Both the position numbers and the translations under genes were made by a program. A DNA stretch of 64,000 nt from Tubiluchus corallicola (Eukaryota; Priapulida; Priapulimorpha; Priapulimorphida; Tubiluchidae), in NCBI GenBank assembly GCA_030141605.1, contig JAQGDQ010001020.1:1-64000 (forward strand). Direction: 5' to 3'. Below the pieces are notes generated by a model. The model did no database searches. It had not been told where the DNA came from and worked only from the letters and a program-made list of their open reading frames with translations. Within the stretch, counting starts at the first letter, position 1; every line of letters begins with the position of its first letter. Positions 19,258 to 30,834 of the stretch are shown piece after piece.

Positions 19258-19900
19258 CCTGGGGAGATGCAGGAATGAATCTTGAAAGAGGACTCCGGGA
19301 ATCTCTATCAACATGCGCAGCTGGAGAATCAAAACTCCAAACAATTTGCATGTTAACTGATGAGCAAATAGATCAGCTTCTCAGTTTCATAGTTGAGACA
19401 GAAGAACACTATGTTGTTAAGAAAACAGGGATGGAGAAAAGTGCAGTCAACTTTGCCATATATTGCACATGTGAAGATCTCTCAATTAAATTAAGTGTGA
19501 TAAGTGTAATGTATTATAAATTAAGGATGCTTTGTATCAGTCTTCATGACACGCTGTTACAGCACCTTGTTGTTGTAGGCAATTGTTTTTTAGGCATGCT
19601 GAGGATGTCCTTTTTAGTTACTTCTGAGCCATTACATCTCTTCAACTAGGGAGATGCAGGTATGAATCTTGTAGGACGATTCCAGGAATCTCAATCAACA
19701 TGCGCAGCCGGAGAACCAGAATTCTGAAAAATATGCGTGTTAATTGAAGAACAAATAGATGAACTTCTCAGCTTTAGAGATGAGACAGAAGAACAATCAG
19801 CCTCTTTATTCTACCAGATTTACAACGAAGTCAAGCAAATCTTAAATGATTATCTGCTTAGGAGACGATTTAGGCAGAAGTTAAGATAGCAAGGATGACA
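19258..19900 (+). pseudogene. repeated coding module of unknown family (locus P1, modules 3-4)
   Basis: Module 3 (from about 19275) encodes RESLSTCAAGES, then CMLTDEQIDQLLSFI, before running into unrelated sequence. Module 4 (from about 19655) encodes ESQSTCAAGEPEF, a stop, then EEQIDELLSF and a tail FYQIYNEVKQILNDY. Each is preceded by GGGAGATGCAGG(A/T)ATGAATCTTG, so the duplication unit is larger than the module. They are paralogous to the modules at 16960-17320. Function is unknown. Confidence 0.4.
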
Positions 19901-20007
19901 AACTTTTTCCACAAACCAGCCGTAGTCTGGCACCAAGTAGTTACTCGCATTCTTCTTCTTCTTCTGGTATGCACTTCGTAAAAGTACTAAGGCTTTATAA
20001 TTAGGTA

Positions 20008-21150
20008 TTGGATCATGATCAGATCTGGCAGGCATGTATGGCAGGGACTACCAAAACAGCAACTGAGAGTTTGCACTCTCGACTTGGATCATGATCAGAT
20101 CTGGCAGGCATGTATGGCAGGGACTACCAAAACAGCAATTGAGAGTTTGCACTCTCGACTTGGATCATGATCAGATCTGGCAGGCATGTATGGCAGTAAT
20201 TACCAAAACAGCAACTGAGAGTTTGCACTCTCGACTTGGATCATGATCAGATCTGGCAGGCATGTATGGCAGGAACTACCAAAACAGCAACTGAGAGTTT
20301 GCACTCTCGACTTGGATCATGATCAGATCTGGCAGGCATGTATGGCAGGGACTACCAAAACAGCAATTGAGAGTTTGCACTCTCGACTTGGATCATGATC
20401 AGATCTGGCAGGCATGTATGGCAGGGACTACCAAAACAGCAATTGAGAGTTTGCACTCTCGACTTGGATCATGAGCAGATCTGGCAGGCATGTATGGCAG
20501 GAATTACCAAAACAGCAAGTGAGAGTTTGCACTCTCGACTTGGATCATGATCAGATCTGGCAGGCATGTATGGCTGGAAATTACCAAAACAGCAATTGAG
20601 AGTTTGCACTCTCGACTTGGATCATGAGCAGATCTGGCAGGCATGTATGGCAGGAATTACCAAAACAGCAATTGAGAGTTTGCACTCTCGACTTGGATCA
20701 TGAGCAGATCTGGCAGGCATGTATGGCAGGAATTACCAAAACAGCAATTGAGAGTTTGCACTCTCGACTTGGATCATGATCAGATCTGGCAGGCATGTAT
20801 GGCAGGGACTACCAAAACAGCAAGTGAGAGTTTGCACTCTCGACTTGGATCATGAGCAGATCTGGCAGGCATGTATGGCAGGAATTACCAAAACAGCAAT
20901 TGAGAGTTTGCACTCTCGACTTGGATCATGAGCAGATCTGGCAGGCATGTATGGCAGGGATTACCAAAACAGCAATTGAGAGTTTGCACTCTCGACTTGG
21001 ATCATGATCAGATCTGGCAGGCATGTATGGTAGGAACTACCAAAACAGCAACTGAGAGTTTGCACTCTCGACTTGGATCATGATCAGATCTGGCAGGCAT
21101 GTATGGCAGGGATTACCAAAACAGCAATTGAGAGTTTGCACTCTCGACTT
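20008..21150. repeat. minisatellite, 76 bp x about 15
   Basis: The unit contains TTGGATCATGATCAGATCTG, GCAGGCATGTATGGCAGG and the perfect hairpin GAGAGTTTGCACTCTC. Variant positions such as TGATCAG/TGAGCAG and GGGACT/GAATT are shuffled between copies, as expected for unequal exchange. No separate spacers exist, so it is not a CRISPR array. Confidence 0.95.
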
Positions 21151-22870
21151 TCCATCTTCTAAGGGTACTTCTGGGGGTAACACAAAAATTCAAGTATTAC
21201 TTCTCGATCCCTTGTTTGTGATACTGCATGCCAGGATGTAAGTAAGGAAGTAAGTTTATTAGTTTATCACCATTTTTAAAATAGCAAAATACATAACAAA
21301 GAGATTTATAAATCTATACGAGATACAATAATAGTGCAAAGTGCAAAACTAATTATTGATTAGTGATGAAAGGGTGGCGAAAGAACTATAAGTTATCGAG
21401 GTCAGCCACCCTCTCAGAATTGTTACTAATATAATTAATTAGTTAATGCGCATGTACCAGGTAATTAAAAATTATCAGATTTTGCATTTAAGACGAATGA
21501 AAATTGAATTATTATACGAACGTGTTAGTTCATAATAAAATAATGTTCAATAATGGGAAGGAGAGACACATGTGACTATCTTTAAATAATAATTTAACCA
21601 TTACGTATTTAAAATTAATGTTATGAGGACCTAGGGCCAAAGGAAGAAAAAAATTAATTTAATTGGGATGCAGCAGGGCCCATGAAGAGCTTGGAGGAGA
21701 TAACAGCTGTTGCGTTATTGTACCTAGAAGGGTACATCTCAACAACAAAAAATCACAAAAATATTGTTTTTTATTATTAATGTTGGCAATGTCGTGGTGA
21801 TGTTGATGACAAGTAAGGACTCCTGTTGATCCTGTAAGTGCCTGTAGGTGACAAAATGTCGGAGAATATCAGCAATGAACCACAAACAAAATCACATCAA
21901 AATTTTTTGGGCAGAGCTCAATGCAAAAGAACAAGAGAATACAAGACTTGTAAAATCATGTAAGGAAACTACAAAAGTGAAATAATGTAGTGCAAGCGCT
22001 TGGGAGGCCACTCTGCACAACCTCTGCCTTTTATTCCAAAGTATGACAAATGGTTACCAAACTAGTGTTAATGTTATATGTCACTGCTAAAGATATCAGT
22101 AGTTTGAACCTTAGTCTTCAGAATTATTTTTCTGCTCCTATTGGCTAAATCTTCACATCGTTTGCTTTGAACTAATCCGGTTTTATTTTGGCTCTGACTT
22201 CGACATGTACACTAGTTTGGGAAGGGTATATAGGGAAGGTAAAAACCTGCTGTACTTTGGAGCTACAGTGGTAATTGGGTTGTGCAGAGATGGTGGTTTT
22301 GAGTTATTGTGTTTCGTCTGACAAGGCTTACAGTTCTCCTGCTACACACCATACGGGGAGCTAGGTACAAGTTTCTTCATTTCTTTGTTCAGCTTTTCTT
22401 CATTTTGTGCAAAATCTTCAATTCTCAATTCGCTTAGGCCTTGCAATATCTAAATCTCTTTCAAGTTAGCAAGCAACAATAGTCAGCATTATTTAATTCA
22501 GCTGTGTTTACCCCGCTCACTATTTATTAGGTGTTTATTAATTTCTATGAATAAAACAACATCATCAACGCAATCAACAGCTCGTAGTAAACAAAGCAGC
22601 GGAACCACCCCGTGGAATTAGTTTCCTTTTCATACACGATTCTATTGCGAAGAACATGGATGCATTGTTACTAGGTCGCAGAGCCATAAGCAAGCAGTTA
22701 CAGGCATACAGTTTGACGGCTGGGGATTCAAAGTACAAAATTGGGCCAAAAATTTCGTTTATCGGCAAAGTAATTGGTGAATGTGGATTAATTGTGTCTG
22801 GGTAATATTCATTCAACTTTTTGGTTTTTTATGTATTTGTTTAAAAATATAATGAAAAAGCTGATACAGA
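21151..22870. other. intergenic, no gene seen
   Basis: AT-rich single-copy-looking DNA. A minus-strand open frame of 80 codons at 22574-22816 has no recognisable features and is not called. Confidence 0.5.
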
Positions 22871-22876
22871 GGCAAT

Positions 22877-23885
22877 AACTCACTAGCAGTCATTCAGTAA
22901 ACTGTCTGACTAGCTCACACTCGGTAACTCACTAGCAGTCACACAGTAAACTCTCTGACTAGCTCGCAGTCGGTAACTCACTAGCAGTCACACAGTAAAC
23001 TCTCAGACTAGCTCACACTCGGTACCTCACTAGCAGTCACTCAGTAAACTCTCTGACTAGCTCACACTCAGGAACTCACTGGCAGTCACTTAGTAAACTC
23101 TCTAACTAGCTCACACTCGGTAACTCACTGGCAGTCATTCAGTAAACTCTCTGACTAGCTCACACTCGGTAACTCACTAGCAGTCACACAGTAAACTCTC
23201 TGACTAGCTCGCACTCGGTAACTCACTAGCAGTCACTCAGTAAACTCTCTGACTAGCTCGCACTCGGTAACTCACTAGCAGTCACACAGTAAACTCTCTG
23301 ACTAGCTCACAGTCGGTAACTCACTAGCAGTCACTCAGTAAACTCTCTTACTAGCTCACACTCGGTAACTCACTAGCAGTCACTCAGTAAACTCTCAGAC
23401 TAGCTCGCACTCGGTAACTCACTAGCAGTCACTCAGTAAACTCTCAGACTAGCTCACACTCGGTAACTCACTAGCAGTCACTCAGTAAACTCTCTGACTA
23501 GCTCACACTCGGTAACTCACTAGCAGTCACACAGTAAACTCTCTGACTAGCTCACACTTGGTAACTCACTAGCAGTCACACAGTAAACTCTCTGACTAGC
23601 TCACACTCGGTAACTCACTGGCAGTCACTCAGTAAACTCTCTGACTAGCTCACACTCGGTAACTCACTAGCAGTCACCCAGTAAACTCTCTGGCTAGCTC
23701 ACACTCGGTAACTCACTAGCAGTCACACAGTAAACTCTCTGACTAGCTCACACTCGGTAACTCACTAGCAGTCACACAGTAAACTCTCTGACTAGCTCAC
23801 ACTCGGTAACTCACTAGGAGTCACACAGTAAATTCTCTGACTAGCTCACACTCGGAAACTCACTGGCAGTCACCCAGTAAACAGT
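22877..23885. repeat. minisatellite, 49 bp x about 20
   Basis: The unit contains GTAACTCACTAGCAGTCAC and GTAAACTCTCTGACTAGCTC. Variants (ACACAG/ACTCAG, CTAGC/CTGGC) are interspersed along the array. Stops occur in all frames. Confidence 0.95.
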
Positions 23886-24083
23886 GAGGTTAGAAAGGTG
23901 AGTTAACTCGAAATAAACAGACGTCGAACACTAAGCCTGCAGTACAGTGTTTCTTTCTCACCAAACGCAATCTCTCTCACCTACCAAACGATTGTCAAAG
24001 AGAACAGTCACAAAGGACTACAATAACACAATTAACGAATAGTGCTCACAATCGAGGTTCACAAGTAAAGTCGCACTTTCGTT

Positions 24084-24118
24084 TTTCACTTATATATATA
24101 TAGATATATAAGTGAAAA
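24084..24118. repeat. short AT-rich palindrome
   Basis: TTTTCACTTATATA and its reverse complement flank a TA run, giving a hairpin-forming site of about 35 bp. Confidence 0.7.
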
Positions 24119-24507
24119 TGCCAATGATGATAATATATGAAGAGCACAGGGGAAGAACGATCTAAGTCACATTTCATGGAAAATTAGATAGTGACGCCAT
24201 CTGAAGTTTATTTCGAGAAGCTTTCTTTTGGGCTAATGCGTTCAGGTAGAATCGATCCGTGTCCGCTTTATTTTGCTGCCTCCAAAACACAATCACTGAC
24301 CGAAACGATCCAAGTCCAACCGATCCTTGACCAAACGATCTATGTCCAGTCACGTGATCAAACAAGCCAATCAGCGTAGAGCAATGGCTGCGCACTTAGG
24401 ATAACAGAATTGTTGCAATTATTTCATGATGTTTATGTGAAAATTTCACGACACAAGGACAGCTTAATCTTCACTTGTATTGACATTTATTCTCTAATTA
24501 ATAATGT

Positions 24508-25113
24508 CTAGTTCAGAAGACTATGAGCAACCTGTGACCACGGATAAATACAAAAAAGGCCTATAAAGCACCGCAAACGTGATTTGGCAGAAACACAAAT
24601 GTTGTCCAGCCACATTACTGATGAAAATTGCAAGTGGCAGCGGTTCGCTTGCTTCACGAAAATTACTGAAGAAGAGAGTGAGGATGACTCACTCTCTTCT
24701 TCAGTAATTTTCGTGAAGCAAGCGAACCGCTGCCACTTGCAATTTTCATCAGTAATGTGGCTGGACAACCTTTGTGTTTCTTTGAGGGACTTATTTTAAA
24801 TTTCAATACAAAATACGAAAACAAAGATCAACAAGATGCATACCTGGCACCGATGGTTAAAGTGCAAAGTGTTAAGCGCCACCGGCCTCCGACAGAAAAC
24901 TCAAAGGAATTAAAAACGTATACATATGTTTATGAAGTAAAGATATGCCGAGGAGAAAATGTTCACCTGATACCAGTTTGCCAAAAAGCATTTATAGCTG
25001 TTTTCGGGATTACTATACGCTGGGTGCAGACGGTTCAACAGGCACTAACATCTACAGGTAGACCATCGTTATTTAATCATACCATCATCATTACAGCAAT
25101 GAAGGACCACTGA
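24508..25113 (+). pseudogene. transposon-associated gene fragment split by a palindrome
   Basis: The first part (24600-24680) encodes a Cys-containing block DENCKWQRFACFTKITEEE. After the palindrome, 24775-25113 encodes KDQQDAYLAPMV, then VKRHRPP, TYVYEV and VCQKAFIAVFGIT. This order resembles the N-terminal part of a widespread invertebrate transposon-associated protein: a C-x-x-KCF-type block, a NAYL block, KRRR-type basic residues, then VCKKAFLxIHGI. I know the pattern but not an agreed name. The inverted copy of 95 bp in the middle breaks the frame, and the catalytic part downstream is missing. Confidence 0.5.
24588..24782. repeat. long near-perfect palindrome (95-bp arms, 5-bp spacer)
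   Basis: The arm from AAACACAAATGTTGTCCAGC to AGAGTGAG (24588-24682) is followed by GATGA and then its reverse complement to about 24782, with only about one mismatch. Because of the symmetry, both strands encode the same start MLSSHITDE-like peptide. The downstream arm sits where the transposon-type gene would continue. Confidence 0.95.
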
Positions 25114-25114
25114 T

Positions 25115-25980
25115 AGTTTTGTGTGGTGGTCTCCTGTGTAAATTTAGATAGTATATATTAGATTAGAAAATAGAAACATCTTTCCAGACTCGAGAATATT
25201 TTGGCTCTATTACTATTAGAAAAATTCAGATTTACCTAGGTTCGATCAATCTATATAATGCCTTCAAAATGCCATTAAATAAACCTGCCAAAAACAACTC
25301 AAACCCTACTATGAAAAAAGTACAATAAAATTTGAAATGCTACTTTCACCAAACACCAAACCGCCATTTCTAATGCAGTATCAAACGAAATTTATAGGTG
25401 TCATACACAGTTAAAAAGCCTGAAAAACTCTCTATCTAGCCGCACATAGTTTGTTTATCAGCAATTTAACCTGTACAAAATAACTCAAACCTAGTTTGAA
25501 AAAGTAAAATAAAATTTGCAAAGCTACTTCACCTGAACACCAAGCCGCCATTATTAATGCAGCATCAAACGGAATTTGTGCGTGTCACACACAGTTATAA
25601 AGCCAGCAAAATTCTCTATCTAACCGTATATAGTTTGTTGGTCAGCAATTTAATCTGCAAAAATTAGCTCGAACTCTATTTTGAAGAATTCAGAATGGCA
25701 ATGCTACTTCCACCGAATACCAAACCGCCATTAGTCTTTTGCTTTCTGAGGTAGTGTAGATTCATATAAAAAATGTGAAAGAATTAAAGTTTTGCATATT
25801 AGTATCACAGTTTGTTGTGTTAGTTGTCCTTTAACTTGTCGGAAATATGATATGCCAGATGTCATTTTTTGTATTTTGTTATTAAAGTATTCATCCCAAC
25901 TACGTAACATCCTGCAACTACCTAACAGAGACTATTATTACCCACTTTTATCCTAAATACAATTTTTAAAGTCAACTCAC
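25115..25980. repeat. diverged direct repeats, no gene
   Basis: Three blocks of about 165 bp (around 25330-25480, 25500-25640, 25650-25740) share CACCAAACCGCCATT, CTCTATCTA and AGTTTGTT motifs. They form a weak, old tandem repeat. No coding potential is evident. Confidence 0.6.
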
Positions 25981-25982
25981 GA

Positions 25983-26040
25983 CCTCCTAATTGGAAAACA
26001 GAGACGCATTAGCACTAGACTATGTCTCTTTTATAGAAAT
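25983..26040 (-). mobile_element. tRNA-derived SINE-like head
   Basis: On the minus strand GACATAGTCTAGTGCTAATG (A-box-like) and GGTCGTGAGTTGAC (B-box-like) match the head at 19105-19165. It is not a functional tRNA. Confidence 0.4.
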
Positions 26041-26099
26041 TAGTACTAATTTCATCATGCATCGTGAATTTAAATGAAATAATAGCTGTAATTTCTTAC

Positions 26100-28111
26100 C
26101 TAAAGGTGCTATCCACAGAATCCATCCTTTCCCCGTTGAGGTGAGGTCTCTTGTCGTATCCGGCCATCCTTTCCCCGTTGAGGTGAGGTCTCTTGTCGTA
26201 TCCAGCCATCCTCTCCCCGTTGAGGTGAGGTCTCTTGTCGTATCCGGCCATCCTTTCCCCGTTGAGGTGAGGTCTCTTGTCGTATCCATCCATCCTCTCC
26301 CCGTTGAGGCGAGGTCTCTTGTCGTATCCATCCATCCTCTCCCCGTTCAGGTGAGGTCTATTGTCGTATCCATCCATCCTCTCCCCGTTGAGGCGAGGTC
26401 TCTTGTCGTATCCGGCCATCCTTTCCCCGTTGAGGTGAGGTCTCTTGTCGTATGCATCCATCCTCTCAACGTTGAGGCGAGGTCTCTTGTCGTATCCAGC
26501 CATCCTTTCCCCGTTGAGGTGAGGTCTCTTGTCGTATCCAGCCATCCTCTCTCCGTTGAGGTGAGGTCTCTTGTCGTATCCAGCCATCCTCTCTCCGTTG
26601 AGGTGAGGTCTCTTGTCGTATCCATCCATCCTTTCCCCGTTGAGGTGAGGTCTCTTGTCGTATCCATCCATCCTTTCCCCGTTGAGGTGAGGTCTCTTGT
26701 CGTAGCCATCCATCCTCTCTCCGTTGAGGTGAGGTCTCTTGTCGTATCCATCCATCCTCTCCCCGTTGAGGCGAGGTCTCTTGTCGTATCCATCCATCCT
26801 CTCCCCGTTCAGGTGAGGTCTATTGTCGTATCCATCCATCCTCTCCCCGTTGAGGCGAGGTCTCTTGTCGTATCCGGCCATCCTCTCCCCGTTGAGGTGA
26901 GGTCTCTTGTCGTAGCCATCCATCCTCTCCCCGTTGAGGCGAGGTCTCTTGTCGTATCCAGCCATCCTTTCCCCGTTGAGGTGAGGTCTCTTGTCGTATC
27001 CAGCCATCCTCTCTCCGTTGAGGTGAGGTCTCTTGTCGCATCCAGCCATCCTTTCCCCGTTGAGGCGAGGTCTCTTGTCGCATCCAGCCATCCTCTCCCC
27101 GTTGAGGCGAGGTCTCTTGTCGTATCCAGCCATCCTCTTCCCGTTGAGGTGAGGTCTCTTGTCGTATCCAGCCATCCTCTCTCCGTTGAGGTGTGGTCTC
27201 TTGTCGCATCCAGCCATCCTTTCCCCGTTGAGGTGAGGTCTCTTGTCGTATCCATCCATCCTCTCCCCGTTGAGGCGAGGTCTCTTGTCGTATCCATCCA
27301 TCCTCTCCCCGTTCAGGTGAGGTCTATTGTCGTATCCATCCATCCTCTCCCCGTTGAGGCGAGGTCTCTTGTCGTATCCGGCCATCCTCTCCCCGTTGAG
27401 GTGAGGTCTCTTGTCGTAGCCATCCATCCTCTCCCCGTTGAGGCGAGGTCTCTTGTCGTATCCAGCCATCCTTTCCCCGTTGAGGTGAGGTCTCTTGTCG
27501 TATCCAGCCATCCTCTCTCCGTTGAGGTGAGGTCTCTTGTCGCATCCAGCCATCCTTTCCCCGTTGAGGCGAGGTCTCTTGTCGCATCCAGCCATCCTCT
27601 CCCCGTTGAGGCGAGGTCTCTTGTCGTATCCAGCCATCCTCTTCCCGTTGAGGTGAGGTCTCTTGTCGTATCCAGCCATCCTCTCTCCGTTGAGGTGTGG
27701 TCTCTTGTCGCATCCAGCCATCCTTTCCCCGTTGAGGCGAGGTCTCTTGTCGTATCCAGCCATCCTTTCCCCGTTGAGGCGAGGTCTCTTGTCGTATCCA
27801 GCCATCCTCTTCCCGTTGAGGTGATGTCTCTTGTCGTATCCAGCCATCCTTTCCCCGTTGAGGCGAGGTCTCTTGTCGTAGCCATCCATCCTTTCCCCGT
27901 TGAGGTGAGGTCTCTTGTCGCATCCAGCCATCCTTTCCCCGTTGAGGCGAGGTCTCTTGTCGTATCCAGCCATCCTCTCCCCGTTGAGGCGAGGTCTCTT
28001 GTCGTATCCAGCCAACCTTTCCCCGTTGAGGCGAGGTCTCTTGTCGTATCCAGCGCAAAAACAAAATGCCATTGTTCATCTCTTATTCTTGCTCCAAGAG
28101 CAGCAGCCGAA
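26100..28111 (-). pseudogene. pentraxin/LamG-like exon swollen by a 42-bp minisatellite (locus P2)
   Basis: Reading leftwards, the acceptor TTGTTTAG precedes 28111 and the donor TTTAG|GTAAGAAATT follows 26100, giving one 2-kb exon. It starts ARIRDEQWHFVF and ends DSVDSTF, matching the P1 exon (DNKWHFVCAGYD ... SVDSTF). Between them a 14-residue unit, GYDKRPRLNGERMA/D, repeats about 46 times. The unit corresponds to the stretch after WHFVCA in P1. Compared with P1, two extra T in the T-run before the first unit shift the frame. The entry frame therefore meets a stop near 27313, while the frame giving the 658-codon open region is entered only at an internal ATG. The exon is probably dead, though the splice sites look good. 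Confidence 0.6.
26116..28052. repeat. minisatellite, 42 bp x about 46, with higher-order blocks
   Basis: The unit TTGAGGTGAGGTCTCTTGTC + GTATCCAGCCATCC + TTTCCCCG repeats without spacers. Marker variants such as GTTCAGGTGAGGTCTATTG recur near 26344, 26806 and 27310, about 462 and 504 bp apart (11 and 12 units). Blocks of 11-12 units were therefore duplicated as wholes. All six frames are largely open because the unit is divisible by three. Confidence 0.96.
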
Positions 28112-28124
28112 CTAAACAAGATGT

Positions 28125-28730
28125 AGATAAATTCAATTATGGCACAATCCGAGCTACTAATTACGAAATTCTGTTTTTGAGTTACTAGTGAGCAAAAAAC
28201 CAACATTAGAACTAACATCACAGTAAAATCTTACTATTCTATAAGCGCTTGAATGTAGCTATAGTTATTCTTAACGTGAGAAAACAGTACAAAGGGTGTT
28301 CATGTTGTGAAGTTTAAAGCTTATCACTAAACATCTGCAAAAATTGGCTTAAACATATCTAGCACAACTCTGTTTTGTAGAAACTGGTTTTCACTAATAC
28401 AAGGAAAAAGTATCAATAACGGGTATTATATTTTATCATAGCAAATTTTAAATGTCGCAGTATGTCTGAGAATGGTTGCTTTGTGTCTATAACTATGCAA
28501 AAATTCTATTCTATTTTTCAGCAAAAAAAGCAGATTCAATCGAGAAAACCAAACGAACAAATTCTTGACTTGTTATAATTTAAAATTTATATCACTTATA
28601 CTAAATGGTACTAAAAATGGCTGATGAGATTTGGTAAGTACTTTACTTTTACCTATAATATGTTTTTCTCGCAGGATTATGAGATGCTACCAGTACCGAA
28701 GTGCTGTCTGTGCCAACTTAGAACTTTTTT
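28125..28730. other. intron or intergenic, no gene seen
   Basis: About 28125-28160 matches the P1 sequence upstream of its exon (GTGCCATAATTG), confirming paralogy beyond the exon. The remainder is AT-rich without features. Confidence 0.55.
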
Positions 28731-29115
28731 GTTATTTATTTATTATTATTATTATCACATTCAGTACAATGTAATGACATTAAGCACACAGTGACATCAA
28801 AATTATTACATCATACTGTATTAAATTGTTATGTTTCATGCACTATCGTTATCATAAAAGATTAATTGTACTGCAGTGGGCTAGAGAAGCAAAGGCTTGT
28901 ATAAGCCCACTGTCATGTGAACACGATAAAAAAAGAATGGATGAGTGAACAAAAAAAAAGAACTGGGAGAAAGGTTAGATCACACAGGAAGGGTAGAAGG
29001 ATGTGTCAGTGGAAATGGTAGGAAGAAAGATAATAGATTGCGCTATGTTGACATCAGCTCTAAAAATTTATCAATGATGCCTTGTTCTGCACCAAGATTG
29101 TGGAATAACTTTTCG
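28730..29115 (-). mobile_element. LINE 3' end fragment (family shared with 36955-37565)
   Basis: Matches 36955-37330 closely (TCACATTCAGTACAATRTAATGACATTAAG near the tail). The better copy encodes the end of a reverse-transcriptase protein on the minus strand, so this is a shorter 5'-truncated copy. The tail lies at the TTATTATTATT run near 28735. Confidence 0.7.
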
Positions 29116-30830
29116 TGTAAAAAGCAATACATCTGATTATGCAGCATTGTAAGTTTGCAGTAACAGAAAAGAACTCAGTTCAAGTTACCTAGTCATGGTG
29201 ATTGTGTGAAATTATTACAACGTAAGTTGATGTACGATTACATGACAGCACTTAGATGGTTTCGTTTTCATTACAAATAAAAATTTACCGTAACATCAAG
29301 AAAAAAATGACCACATTTTTTCTCTATGCATTCTTACCGTTAGTTCCTTTGTTTACATTGAACAGAAAACCATTAATCTGAAGCGATGTCTGGCTTTCGG
29401 AAACGCTTCCAGTAGGTTTTGCATAGAACGTCAAAGCAAATGGCAGTGCGGCGTCGGTACCTCTCCTCTTCACCGACTAAGAATAGAATGAAACCATTAT
29501 TAATAAGGTGCTTCAGAGAAAACAAGTTTACACAACGTATTAATACGAGATGATACATTTACAAAACACGTAGACATACATATGTTATTGGTTAGGAGCC
29601 GATGTAAGAGCTCTGTAAGAAACATTTTGCTGAAACTGCGTGCGCATTTATTGCGCAACAAAGTCGTGAAATAATGATGGAGGATCACTGCATCAGAAAG
29701 AAAGACCACACAGAACTTCCTACGTAGTCCTGATAAAACATCTATCTATTTTAGAACATCTAGATGATACAAAACATTTTTAATAATATATTACGGCAGC
29801 AAGCAGAACAAAACCCTCCGCATACATAAAGCTTAAAAAGTTGGTCTCGAAATTTTATACGACTTATGCGTACTACTTTTTCGTAAGCATGGCTTGCGTC
29901 GGTCGTAACGCTGTATAAAACGTGTAAATCTAAACTCCTGCGATGACCGTCAGGCACAGCCATTTTAATGGTAGGTCGTTTGAAACAAGTTTTGATCACA
30001 TTGAGTAAAGTTTGAAAAAATAATCAGAGCATTAGTTTTGAAAACATTGAGTAAAGTTTGAAAGTTTAATCACAGCATTCGCAGCATACATGTTGCTAAT
30101 TAAGTAAAATTTTAAATTACTGTATCTTATCTTATCTTATCTTACTGTAAGAATAAAAATACGTTTTCAGCTAGTGAGTGGTACACCCCGGAGGGTGAGT
30201 CAGTGACATTTTACCAACTCACATAAACATTTTAAATTATTAGTCTAGTCACATAACTCTTTCCAGCAGGTAAGCGAAATACTAAGTAATATAGATTTGC
30301 ACGAAAAGTTTTTTGGGTCATAATTTAACATTGCCTTTTCTTCCCCTGAGTTACGTGTTTTAGTGACGTCATGTAATGGCGCCGTCGGAACAGTATTGCG
30401 AGACATTTAAAATGAAAACAAATGAAAATTCCTTTCAACGCGAATACGATATGTGCATAAAAGTGCTGCAAAGTAGTATAAATTATAAAGGCGATTTTTC
30501 TGAAACTTACTTCAAGTACCCCTTTTTTTGTCCTTTAAGTCTCACTAAGCTCCTACATTTACCAACAATACCAGCTAAGACACTGATGAAGTATGGCAAA
30601 CGTGCATCTTAAGCTCAGTGAGTTTATCCTGGCTAAAGTATCAGAAATAAGAATGAGACGAGCAGATTTTGGACCGCCAGAAATGGGATACCACTACCAA
30701 TCGAGTTATTTTAAGTAGCTAGGAGAACAAAAGATTTAGGAAAGGTCCTAACTGCAACGGCCCCGTGGCAATGGCAGTCACGGCAGTAGCCAGTAACAGT
30801 TGCAGCCAAACGCTATTTAAGATTGAACGA
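29116..30830. other. intergenic; possible small exon at about 29376-29478
   Basis: On the minus strand, a splice-acceptor-like TTCTATTCTTAG at about 29478 precedes an open block GEEERYRRRTAICFDVLCKT that ends at a stop near 29373. It could be a terminal exon of an unidentified host gene, but no other exon was found. A TATCT microsatellite lies at 30123-30145. The rest shows no support for genes. Confidence 0.3.
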
Positions 30831-30834
30831 AAAT

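Noticed and set aside
20008-23885. CRISPR array
   Set aside because: Repeats are contiguous with no unique spacers, and the DNA is animal nuclear sequence.
24508-24799. Two mirror-image open frames starting with the same peptide
   Set aside because: They are the same sequence read from both arms of a palindrome; only the plus-strand frame fits the flanking gene fragment.
26141-28126. Plus-strand open frame of 661 codons
   Set aside because: Shadow of the 42-bp array; the only coding context (splice sites and homologous exon ends) is on the minus strand.
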